Below are positions 1-6,811 of a stretch of DNA of 64,000 bases, one piece after another. Made by a program: the position numbers and the translations under genes. Each line of letters starts with the position of its first letter. Within the stretch, counting starts at the first letter, position 1. Below the pieces are notes generated by a model. It did not search any database. It was not told where the DNA came from and worked only from the letters and a program-made list of their open reading frames with translations. This DNA is from Dechloromonas denitrificans (GTDB lineage: Bacteria; Pseudomonadota; Gammaproteobacteria; Burkholderiales; Rhodocyclaceae): positions 4,171,001 through 4,235,000 of the forward strand of contig NZ_CP075185.1 of the NCBI RefSeq assembly GCF_020510685.1. The letters run 5' to 3'.

Positions 1-37
1 TGGAATAATCCGAAATTGGGCATTGCAGGACGATCCT

Positions 38-400
38 CTACGCCGCCGGTCCATTGCGTTCACCATTCCGGGTCGAAGAGGGGGCTTTGCCAAAGGCGAT
101 CCGCTCAATCGCATTGGTCCAAGCTGCCAGCGGCGACCACCAACGTCCCGCCGGATCCTGATAGGCGCGCCAGGCCGCCAGCCAGGGGGCTTTGTGGAAG
201 GGCGCGAAATAGCCCCGTACGCCGGAACGGAAACCGGACCATATGCCATTGGCGACGGCACGCCAGAGATCCCGACGTGGCTTTCCTGACTGCCGATATT
301 CGACTTCGATCAGCAGCAGAACGCTGACACCCAAAATCAGCACGGCCCAAAAGAGCCATGGTCCGAGCGAATGTATGAATAACGGAAGTTTTTCAGGCAT
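38..400 (-). CDS. Small membrane protein of unknown function
   Basis: About 120 residues. I place the start at the ATG at 400 because it overlaps the end of the upstream gene (stop at 393-395) by 8 bp, suggesting translational coupling. One clear N-terminal transmembrane segment (LFWAVLILGVSVLLLIEV) is followed by a basic, Trp-rich soluble part. No catalytic motif was recognised. It is the second gene of a minus-strand pair and belongs to the left-edge module of small membrane proteins and AAA+ ATPase. Function unknown. Confidence 0.6.
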   Translation of the reverse strand: MPEKLPLFIHSLGPWLFWAVLILGVSVLLLIEVEYRQSGKPRRDLWRAVANGIWSGFRSGVRGYFAPFHKAPWLAAWRAYQDPAGRWWSPLAAWTNAIERIAFGKAPSSTRNGERNGPAA

Positions 401-779
401 CACCCACCTCCTCCTCATCAAACAGCCAATCAAGGTCATCGATATCGTTCATTTCATCGGTGTCGTCCCGCTGCAAGGCCGCGGCAGCGCCCAGCCCGAC
501 GTAGAACGGCGAATCCTGCAGCTGGCGAATCGCCTGCTGTTCAGGGAGGCTCAAGCGGGCGATGCTGCGGGCGTAACGGCGAACCACGCCAAGCGCATGA
601 CGCAGGCGATGGCGTTGTCGGGCAATCTCCTTACCGAGACGCCGATTTTCAGCGGGCGTATTGCGCGCCATCTGGTGTATCAAACGCGATTCCCGGGCGC
701 GAAACTCGACATCGGGACGGAAGCGGATTTCCGTCGGCAAGAGGGTGCGATACGGCGGGTGATGCTTTGCTGTTTTCAT
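393..779 (-). CDS. Hypothetical basic/acidic small protein
   Basis: About 128 residues from the ATG at 779, which follows an AAAGGAGCT ribosome-binding site; the frame is open further upstream but the promoter (845-882) lies inside that extension. The middle is Arg-rich and helical (repeated RHRL/RRYARS patterns). The C-terminal tail is strongly acidic (several Asp/Glu runs around DDLDWLFDEEE). No known domain was recognised. The 65-nt leader after the predicted -10 and the 8-bp overlap with the next gene make a two-gene operon. Confidence 0.6.
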   Translation of the reverse strand: MKTAKHHPPYRTLLPTEIRFRPDVEFRARESRLIHQMARNTPAENRRLGKEIARQRHRLRHALGVVRRYARSIARLSLPEQQAIRQLQDSPFYVGLGAAAALQRDDTDEMNDIDDLDWLFDEEEVGDA

Positions 780-844
780 GAAAGCTCCTTTGAACGAGGG
801 AAAGTTGACGATGGGCAATGCAATTGAGCCCATCGCTTCCCTCT

Positions 845-882
845 GTTTTACAGGGCAATCTTTCAGATTCAAGCCCCCAAAT
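845..882 (-). promoter_or_regulatory. Promoter of the shared ATTTGGGGG class (minus strand)
   Basis: Reading the minus strand: ATTTGGGGGC, then TTGAAT as -35, a 16-nt spacer, then TAAAAC as -10. The same layout with identical spacing is found at 968-1005 and 2205-2242. It faces the gene starting at 779. Confidence 0.6.
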
Positions 883-967
883 GGCGGCGCAAAGGCAAAT
901 ATCGCCACTTGAAACGGCAGCGATTTATGGTATTCGGCGTGCCGCATCCCATGGAGCGTTCGCTTGC

Positions 968-1005
968 ATTTGGGGGGTAGAAAGCGCGCAAGAAATGGGT
1001 AAAAC
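968..1005 (+). promoter_or_regulatory. Promoter of the shared ATTTGGGGG class (plus strand)
   Basis: ATTTGGGGGG, then TAGAAA in the -35 position, a 16-nt spacer, then TAAAAC. It lies 30 nt upstream of the start at 1035 and is arranged divergently to the related promoter at 845-882. Confidence 0.6.
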
Positions 1006-1034
1006 GGTAAAGGTCAAATTACCGAGGAGTCACC

Positions 1035-1340
1035 ATGACAAACCCGTCACACCCAAAGCAGCACTGCTTCATGAGGGATTTTGCAGCACTCGACTCACGC
1101 AGTGCCCATGCCCACCTGCGTGGCCAAAGCTGGCGCCCTAAAGCCTATGCATTCTTCGAAGGTGTAAGCCGTTTGCTCGGCCGCGGCCAACAGGCGCCGG
1201 ATGATTACCGCTACCTGAGCCGCTGGCTCTATCGGCACCGGGAACCCCTGGCGCGTTGTGCTGCGCAAACGAGCAGGGTCGGCACGGCCCTGCTCGGAAT
1301 GGCCGCCGGCATAGCGCTCTATCTGGCCATCCTGACCTAG
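1035..1340 (+). CDS. Small C-tail-anchored membrane protein, hypothetical
   Basis: 101 residues, with a strong GAGGAG ribosome-binding site 7 nt before the ATG. The N-terminal 75 residues are polar and helical. The C-terminus is one hydrophobic segment (LLGMAAGIALYLAIL), so the protein should be tail-anchored in the inner membrane. No family was recognised. It is a single-gene unit under the ATTTGGGGG-type promoter, convergent with the XRE regulator at 1366-1611. Confidence 0.6.
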   Translation: MTNPSHPKQHCFMRDFAALDSRSAHAHLRGQSWRPKAYAFFEGVSRLLGRGQQAPDDYRYLSRWLYRHREPLARCAAQTSRVGTALLGMAAGIALYLAILT

Positions 1341-1365
1341 CGCCTCCCCTTCGGGCTTGGGATTC

Positions 1366-1611
1366 TCAGTCGGCCGGCGGAACGAGTAGGCGGTAGGCGG
1401 GAACACCCAAGGCACGGGCCAACTTGGCGATGTTGTCGAGCGAAATGTTGCGTTTGCCTCGTTCGACGTGCGCCACAAAAGTCCGGTGCAGTTGGCACTC
1501 GAAGGCGAGATCTTCCTGCGACCAGTCCCGCTGCGCGCGCAGACGACGCAGGTTCTCGCCGAGGGTCTGGCGAAGATCAGCATCAAATGGAGGAACACCG
1601 GCGTCAACCAT
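1366..1611 (-). CDS. XRE-family HTH transcriptional regulator
   Basis: 81 residues, almost entirely one Cro/C1-type helix-turn-helix: LRRLRAQRDWSQEDLAFE, then recognition-helix region HRTFVAHVERGKRNISLD, then LAKLARALGV (the usual SQ...R..IS.IErG....sl..l.kiA.aL core). There is no effector domain, so it is a minimal DNA-binding repressor/activator. It is transcribed divergently from the B-box-like gene at 1709, and the intervening DNA carries two TTTACGTCA direct repeats that could be its operator. It is the likely regulator of this module (inference). Confidence 0.85.
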   Translation of the reverse strand: MVDAGVPPFDADLRQTLGENLRRLRAQRDWSQEDLAFECQLHRTFVAHVERGKRNISLDNIAKLARALGVPAYRLLVPPAD

Positions 1612-1636
1612 CGGAGGATGGTCGCCGTTGGTTGCT

Positions 1637-1660
1637 TTTACGTCAGCCGTGTTTACGTCA
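1637..1660. promoter_or_regulatory. TTTACGTCA direct repeats, candidate operator
   Basis: TTTACGTCA at 1637-1645 and again at 1652-1660, start-to-start distance 15 bp, in the divergent region between the XRE regulator (start 1611) and the gene at 1709. Such spacing suits tandem binding of a small HTH dimer. No experimental support. Confidence 0.45.
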
Positions 1661-1708
1661 CAATCGCAGGCGTTCTGGGATTACAACAACTCAATCAGGG
1701 AGCAAATC

Positions 1709-2173
1709 ATGAAATGTGCGAATCATCCGGACACCGACGCGATCGGCTTATGTACAGCTTGCCAGCGCGCGCTGTGTCCGGCTTGCCAAATCGGCGACCG
1801 CGAAGTGTTGTGCCGTGACTGTCTGGTTGCTCATAACCAGGCAGTGGCCGGCCACTTCTACAAGCAACTGGCGATCAGCGGGGTCATCCTGGCGGCCAGC
1901 CTGTTTTTCCTGAGCCAGACGGCCTTGAGCTGGGATCAGATCGTCATCGGGGCGTTAGCCCTGACCTTCCTGCCCTTTGGCTGGAGCGCCCTGTCCCGAT
2001 ATTTCCACTCAGGCAGCAGCTACTACCATCCGCTCATGCGCTTCATCTCGCTATCGGCCCATCTGGTGTTCTCGGCCATGCTCGGCTGGCTGGTCGGCCC
2101 CTGGCAGATCTACAAGGCGATCCGGGAAATCCTGAAGGCCAGGGAAGTCAATTTGGCGTTCAGCGATCGGTAA
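1709..2173 (+). CDS. B-box-like zinc-binding membrane protein
   Basis: 154 residues, with ribosome-binding site CAGGGAG before the ATG at 1709; the frame is open upstream but that part overlaps the divergent regulator. The N-terminus carries a zinc-binding B-box-like cluster (C..H....C..C...C..C..........C..C...H: CANHPD, GLCTACQRALCPAC, VLCRDCLVAH). After it come about three hydrophobic segments (LAISGVILAASLFFL; IVIGALALTFLPFGW; LVFSAMLGWLVGPW). B-box-plus-TM proteins of this sort are widespread but mostly uncharacterised. It is divergent from the XRE gene. Confidence 0.7.
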   Translation: MKCANHPDTDAIGLCTACQRALCPACQIGDREVLCRDCLVAHNQAVAGHFYKQLAISGVILAASLFFLSQTALSWDQIVIGALALTFLPFGWSALSRYFHSGSSYYHPLMRFISLSAHLVFSAMLGWLVGPWQIYKAIREILKAREVNLAFSDR

Positions 2174-2204
2174 ATCGTCCTGCCATGCCGGGTCGGGCGG
2201 GGCA

Positions 2205-2242
2205 ATTTGGGGGCTTGAAAGCCGAGACTCGCCCGGTAAAGT
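2205..2242 (+). promoter_or_regulatory. Promoter of the shared ATTTGGGGG class (plus strand)
   Basis: ATTTGGGGGC, TTGAAA as -35 (2215-2220), a 16-nt spacer, TAAAGT as -10 (2237-2242). It precedes the gene at 2264 and the overlapping AAA+ ATPase gene. Third copy of the signature, with the same internal spacing. Confidence 0.65.
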
Positions 2243-2263
2243 CGGTAGTACTGGAGCACCAAC

Positions 2264-2623
2264 ATGAAATCACTGACCACCCTCGCCCGCACCATTCGCT
2301 ATCCGATGATCGGGATCCTGATCGCCTTGTGTAGCCTGTTCTATGTCCGGAAGATGGACGGTCCGCCCTTTCCGCTCTTAGCGGACGAGGCGACCGCAAT
2401 GTGCACGGCCACCGTCGGCTGCAAGGCCATGTCCTTTTCTCATCGCTACGACCAGGCCCTGCAGCGCCGGGTAGTCGCCATCCGCATCATCATGGACAAG
2501 AAATTGCGTAAGGGCGATGCTCCGGCGCAACTCCTCCAAGCCATCGATGACCGGCAGGCAAGTCGAAGCTGGCTGGCCGGTTGGGGGTGGGCCGGCCGTC
2601 GCCTGGAGGTCCGCTATGAGTGA
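2264..2623 (+). CDS. Small membrane-anchored protein upstream of the AAA+ ATPase
   Basis: 119 residues. One N-terminal membrane segment (YPMIGILIALCSLFYV) is followed by a soluble part with two cysteines (MCTATVGCKAM). Its last 8 bp overlap the start of the ATPase gene (ATGAGTGA at 2616-2623), so the two are probably translationally coupled and functionally linked, for example as periplasmic or membrane partner and ATPase. No known family was recognised. Confidence 0.65.
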   Translation: MKSLTTLARTIRYPMIGILIALCSLFYVRKMDGPPFPLLADEATAMCTATVGCKAMSFSHRYDQALQRRVVAIRIIMDKKLRKGDAPAQLLQAIDDRQASRSWLAGWGWAGRRLEVRYE

Positions 2624-4565
2624 ACGGCTACAGCATTACCTTGTCCGGGCGACGCACTCCCTGAACGTTTGGGCCATGCTCGCCGGTATGGTCCTGGTGC
2701 TGGCATCCCTGATCGGCAACGTCAGCCCCTTGCCGGAGCCCGGCAAGTTCGCGACCTTCACGAGCATCTTCGGTCTGTGGCTGTTTCTCGTCAGCTTCCT
2801 GGTCATCTGGGGGCTGCTCCTCGAACCGATCTTCGTTTCACGAGCCATCGCCACCTTGCACCTGGTCCTCTGCGGCCTGATGCTGTTCCGGGTCTGGGGG
2901 CAGCCCGACGAATTCCCCGAAATCTGGGTGATCAGCGGTATCTGCTTGCTGACCTACGTTCGCCAGCACTGGCTGCTGGCCCGGCCCGCCCTACCCCGGG
3001 AGCGACAGCGCACTGCCCGCCCCCAGGTGGGTACGACAGAGGCCGAAGCGCAGAATTCGCCGGAGAGCCGGTGCTGTGATGTGCGTCGGCCACGCATCCG
3101 CTTTGCCGAGGTCGCCGGCATGCAGGCGATCAAGGATCGGCTATTGGCCGCCGGCCAGGAAGTCATTCAAGGTGGGCAATCCGGCCATTCCCCCCGGAAC
3201 GGCATCCTGCTCACCGGCAAGCCGGGCAATGGCAAGACCTATCTGGCGGAGGCACTGGCCGGTGAGTTGAACCTGCCTTTCCTGACGCTGACCTATGGCG
3301 ATGTCGCCTCGAAGTGGGTCGGCGATATGCCGTCGCGCCTGCCGCTGGTCTTCCAGGAGGCACGTGCCCATGCACCCTGTGTGCTGTTCTTCGACGAGGT
3401 GGACAGTTTGCTGGCGTCGCGGGAGACCGCCAACGCGGATGGCGACAGCATCAAGGCGGTCAATATCATGCTCACGGAGTTGGTGGATATCCGCGGGACG
3501 GGTGTCATCGTGGTTGCGGCGACCAATCACCTGGATCGTCTCGACAGCGCGGCGGTTCGCGAAGGGCGCTTTGATTTCAAGATTGAGATCCCGCCTCCCG
3601 ACGCGCCGGCCCGCCGCCATCTGATCCAGTCTCATGCCCGGGGCCCGTTGGCGCCTTCAGCCCTGACGGTGGCGACCGACCGCTGGGCTGGATTCTCGGT
3701 GGCGCGGATTACCGCCATTCTGAACGAAGCCAATCGTCGGCCAGACCGCAGCCAGTCGATTACCTACGACGATCTGCAGGTCGCCCTGCGCACCTTGCAG
3801 GGACGTGCCGGGCGTTTTCCGGAAAATACACCGACGCTGGATCAACTGGTTCTGGCGAGCGAGGCGCGGACGCGTCTGGACTCGCTGGCGCACCGGATGG
3901 CCCGGATCGTTGATATTGAAGCCATGGGCGGGTCGGTGCCGCACGGGGTGCTGTTCTACGGCCCACCCGGCACGGGCAAGACCCTGTGCGCCCGGTCACT
4001 GGCCAAGACGGCGCGGTGGGCATTCTTGCCGGTCAGCGGCCTGGACTTGCTGTCGAATCCGGAGCGGATCGAGGAAATTCTCGACGAAGCGAGCGAGTTG
4101 CGTCCGTGTGTGGTGTTTATTGACGAGGCGGACGACGTCCTGGCTGATCGGCGGATGAGTCAAACCTCAGTCGTGACCAACAAGCTGCTGTCAGCTATCG
4201 ATGGATCGGCGGGGCGGATTCCGGATGTGCTGTTCATCGCCGCGACCAATCATCCGGAGGCGATGGATGCCGCCGCGCTCCGGGGTGGTCGCTTTACCGA
4301 GAAGGTGGCGTTTTGTTTGCCGGATCAAGCCACGGTGCTCGACTACCTGCACCAATGGCAGCAGCGCTCCAAAGCACGGATGGCGCCCGACTTGTCTCTG
4401 GTAGAAACTGCCCAGCAGTTGGCGGGTCAGCCCTTGGCCAATGTTCAGGAAATCCTGCAGATGGCGGTCAATCTGGCCATTGGTCGAGTACCGGCAAAGA
4501 CGGGCTTGGCCGTGGTCAACGCCCGCGACATTGACCTGGCGATGGCTCAGGTTTGTGGTGAGTGA
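2616..4565 (+). CDS. Membrane-anchored tandem AAA+ ATPase
   Basis: 649 residues starting at the ATG that overlaps the preceding gene. Residues about 18-120 hold four hydrophobic segments; two AAA+ modules follow. D1: Walker A GKPGNGKT (201-208), Walker B VLFFDEVDS (257-265), sensor-1 AATNH, Arg-finger region REGRFD. D2: Walker A GPPGTGKT (449-456), Walker B VVFIDEADD (499-507), AATNH, RGGRF. Both look catalytically complete, as in Cdc48/VCP or FtsH-like unfoldases, but no protease domain follows. It probably remodels or extracts membrane-associated substrates (inference). The substrate is unknown; the upstream small membrane protein is a candidate adaptor. Confidence 0.85.
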   Translation: MSERLQHYLVRATHSLNVWAMLAGMVLVLASLIGNVSPLPEPGKFATFTSIFGLWLFLVSFLVIWGLLLEPIFVSRAIATLHLVLCGLMLFRVWGQPDEFPEIWVISGICLLTYVRQHWLLARPALPRERQRTARPQVGTTEAEAQNSPESRCCDVRRPRIRFAEVAGMQAIKDRLLAAGQEVIQGGQSGHSPRNGILLTGKPGNGKTYLAEALAGELNLPFLTLTYGDVASKWVGDMPSRLPLVFQEARAHAPCVLFFDEVDSLLASRETANADGDSIKAVNIMLTELVDIRGTGVIVVAATNHLDRLDSAAVREGRFDFKIEIPPPDAPARRHLIQSHARGPLAPSALTVATDRWAGFSVARITAILNEANRRPDRSQSITYDDLQVALRTLQGRAGRFPENTPTLDQLVLASEARTRLDSLAHRMARIVDIEAMGGSVPHGVLFYGPPGTGKTLCARSLAKTARWAFLPVSGLDLLSNPERIEEILDEASELRPCVVFIDEADDVLADRRMSQTSVVTNKLLSAIDGSAGRIPDVLFIAATNHPEAMDAAALRGGRFTEKVAFCLPDQATVLDYLHQWQQRSKARMAPDLSLVETAQQLAGQPLANVQEILQMAVNLAIGRVPAKTGLAVVNARDIDLAMAQVCGE

Positions 4566-4625
4566 CGCGGCAGAGCCCGTCACTCTCGATACTTATTCAA
4601 CAACGCATTGGATGGGAGAAGCACC

Positions 4626-4826
4626 ATGTGGATCAGCGAGATAATTGAACAGAAGCTGCAACGGCAGGCGGCCGGGCCGGTTCGACACGGGCATCTTCAG
4701 GTCTTTGAGGGCGGGAAGATTGCCGAAGGTGTCTACGCGCAGCAGATCAGCCTTTGGCAGCGCGTCTGCGACTCGCTTGCGCGACGGCAGCGGTCGCTGC
4801 GACTGTGCGACAGGCCGCCCCAATAG
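4626..4826 (+). CDS. Small hypothetical protein after the ATPase gene
   Basis: 66 residues, with a GGGAG ribosome-binding site 8 nt before the ATG, 60 nt after the ATPase stop. It begins MWISEIIEQKL and ends in a basic tail. No domain was seen. The IS1182 copy is inserted 42 bp after its stop, so any further downstream genes of this module may have been displaced. A minus-strand frame over the same DNA is also open, so the assignment is tentative. Confidence 0.4.
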   Translation: MWISEIIEQKLQRQAAGPVRHGHLQVFEGGKIAEGVYAQQISLWQRVCDSLARRQRSLRLCDRPPQ

Positions 4827-4957
4827 CTCGGGATTTTGGCGCCAGCGTGCCACTGGCAGGAGTTCGGCGAGGCTGTGTGAAAACACCCGGACTGTGTACT
4901 CCAAACAGGTGGTTGATGCGTTAAATCCTCTATGACGATGGATGTCTGGAGGCTGGC

Positions 4958-6388
4958 ATGAAGCGCTTCATTGAGGGTGACAATCGGCAGCAGATTACGC
5001 TCCTGCCGGAATCACTCGACGAGTACATCAATGCGGAGAATCCGGTCCGCGTTGTTGATCTGTTTGTCGACCAACTCGATCTTGGCGGCTTGGGTTTCTC
5101 TGTCGAGCCCGCCGCTACGGGACGGCCTTCATATCACCCGTCGACGTTGCTGAAGCTCTATGTCTACGGCTATCTCAATCGCATTCAATCAAGCCGCCGG
5201 CTAGAGCGGGAGGCGCAACGGAATGTCGAATTGATGTGGCTGCTCGGGCGGCTATCTCCGGATTTCAAGACCATTGCAGACTTCAGGCGGGACAACGGCG
5301 AAGGCATTCGCAACGCCTGTCGTCAGTTTGTCGTGCTGTGCCGCCAACTGAATCTCTTTGCCCAGGCGGTCGTGGCCATCGATGGCAGCAAGTTCAAAGC
5401 GGTCAACGCCCATGACCGCAACTTCACACGAGGCAAACTCGAAAAGCGGATGCAGGAAATCGACCGTTGCATCGAGCGCTATCTGACCGAGATGGATACC
5501 GCCGATCGCCAGCCTGCCGAGATTGCCCAAGCGAGAACGACGCGACTCAAAGAGAAGATGGCAACGCTGAAGGCCAGGATGGAGCAACTGAAGGAAATTC
5601 AGTCTCAATTGGACCAGTCGCCCACCGGGCAAATCTCGCTCACCGATCCGGATGCTCGTGCCATGGCAACCAGTACCAGTCGAGGGTTAGTGGGCTATAA
5701 CGTTCAAACAGCCGTCGATACCCAGCACCATCTCATTGTTGCTCACGAGGTCACCAATATCGGTAGCGACCGGCGCCAGCTGGCAAAGATGGCCAGGCAA
5801 GCCAAGGTTGCGATGGCTGCGCCCGATCTCCAGGTCATTGCGGACCGTGGCTATTACCACGGCGAGGAAATTCACGCCTGTGAGGAATCGGGCATCACCC
5901 CGTTTGTTTCGAAGCCCATGACCTCCTTAGCCAAAGCAAATGGCCGATTCGACAAGGAGGATTTCGTCTTCGAGCCAAAGACTGGCGAGTATCAGTGTCC
6001 GGCCGGCAGCCGACTGATCTGGCGTTTCTCAACCGTTGAACGTGGCGCGCTGATCCATAAATACTGGAGCTCCGATTGCCCACGCTGCGCGATGAAGGAG
6101 AAATGTACGCCAAGCCCCTATCGGCGCGTTGCTCGCGGGGAATATGAATCCAGCCTGGAAGCGATGCAGAAACGCCTCGATAAGAAACCCGAAGCCATGC
6201 GCACGCGACGACAAACCGTTGAGCATCCATTCGGCACGCTGAAGGACTGGATGGGGGCCACACATTTCCTGACTCGGACCCTGGAACGGGTCAGTACCGA
6301 AATGAGCCTGCATGTCCTTGCCTACAATCTGAAACGAGTCATGAAGATCATCGGCATTGCAGACCTAAAGGCAGCCATGCAGGCCTAA
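4958..6388 (+). CDS. IS1182-family transposase (copy 1)
   Basis: 476 residues. N-terminal DUF772-type domain (YHPSTLLKLYVYGYLNRIQS, then RNVELMWLLG, then DFKTIADFRRDN), followed by a DDE domain: first Asp in VVAIDGSKFKAV, second in VIADRGYYHG, Glu late in RRQTVEHPFGTLKDWMG. A central charged coiled-coil region (about 150-215) is typical of the family. It looks intact and is identical to the copy starting at 34926, so it may be active. Confidence 0.95.
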   Translation: MKRFIEGDNRQQITLLPESLDEYINAENPVRVVDLFVDQLDLGGLGFSVEPAATGRPSYHPSTLLKLYVYGYLNRIQSSRRLEREAQRNVELMWLLGRLSPDFKTIADFRRDNGEGIRNACRQFVVLCRQLNLFAQAVVAIDGSKFKAVNAHDRNFTRGKLEKRMQEIDRCIERYLTEMDTADRQPAEIAQARTTRLKEKMATLKARMEQLKEIQSQLDQSPTGQISLTDPDARAMATSTSRGLVGYNVQTAVDTQHHLIVAHEVTNIGSDRRQLAKMARQAKVAMAAPDLQVIADRGYYHGEEIHACEESGITPFVSKPMTSLAKANGRFDKEDFVFEPKTGEYQCPAGSRLIWRFSTVERGALIHKYWSSDCPRCAMKEKCTPSPYRRVARGEYESSLEAMQKRLDKKPEAMRTRRQTVEHPFGTLKDWMGATHFLTRTLERVSTEMSLHVLAYNLKRVMKIIGIADLKAAMQA

Positions 6389-6400
6389 CCGGGCCTTTTT
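6381..6400 (+). terminator. Rho-independent terminator of IS1182 copy 1
   Basis: AGGCC, loop TAACCG (which contains the transposase stop codon), GGCCT, then TTTT. A short GC stem followed by a U-run, overlapping the stop codon. Confidence 0.6.
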
Positions 6401-6505
6401 GCCCTTCTTATTCGGAATGCCAACCGGAAAACCCGAAATTAGTAGGCAGAATTTCTGCACCCAACCTGTAGCAGCCAAAATTTCCGAACGTTTCCACACA
6501 GCCTC

Positions 6506-6811
6506 CGGCCAATGCTGACATTGGGCTTGTAGCCAAACTCAGTCGGGAATGTGCCGGTGACCTGCCGTTCAGCCGTAAAACGTGATGAACGGCAGTTTCT
6601 CGATCTAGCGAACGCGAACTCCGACCGTTTGCGGTCAGTCAGCTTTCTCCAATGCCGCCATTGGGCCAATCTCAATTTCAGCGAAGCGGAATTCTACGAA
6701 GCGGCCGTTGGCGACCTCAACCTACTGGCCACTAGCGATTATTTACCAACGACAGCTAGGTGGAATGGTACTCATCAATACTCCGCGAGCACTAACCCTT
6801 CGCCATAGAGC
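6506..6811. repeat. Degenerate intergenic mosaic repeat
   Basis: No credible gene. The stretch contains short hairpins such as CTGCCGTTCA with TGAACGGCAG, and GACCGTTTGCGGTC. It also has CGGCC/AATGGCC-type words like those in the gaps near 10.9, 16.9, 28.7 and 32.8 kb. Confidence 0.55.

Larger units (their letters stand above)
4869..6505 (+). mobile_element. IS1182-family insertion sequence, copy 1
   Basis: 1637 bp. The left end GAGGCTGTGTGAAAAC and the inverted right end (GAGGCTGTGTGGAAAC read on the minus strand) are matching terminal repeats. CGGC flanks both sides (4865-4868 and 6506-6509). It encodes one transposase. A second copy at 34837-36473 has the same length, the same ends and the same encoded protein, in direct orientation. 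Confidence 0.92.

Noticed and set aside
4593..4904. Minus-strand frame crossing the IS1182 left end
   Set aside because: It begins inside the IS and crosses its border; the plus-strand 66-aa frame has a better ribosome-binding site and position.
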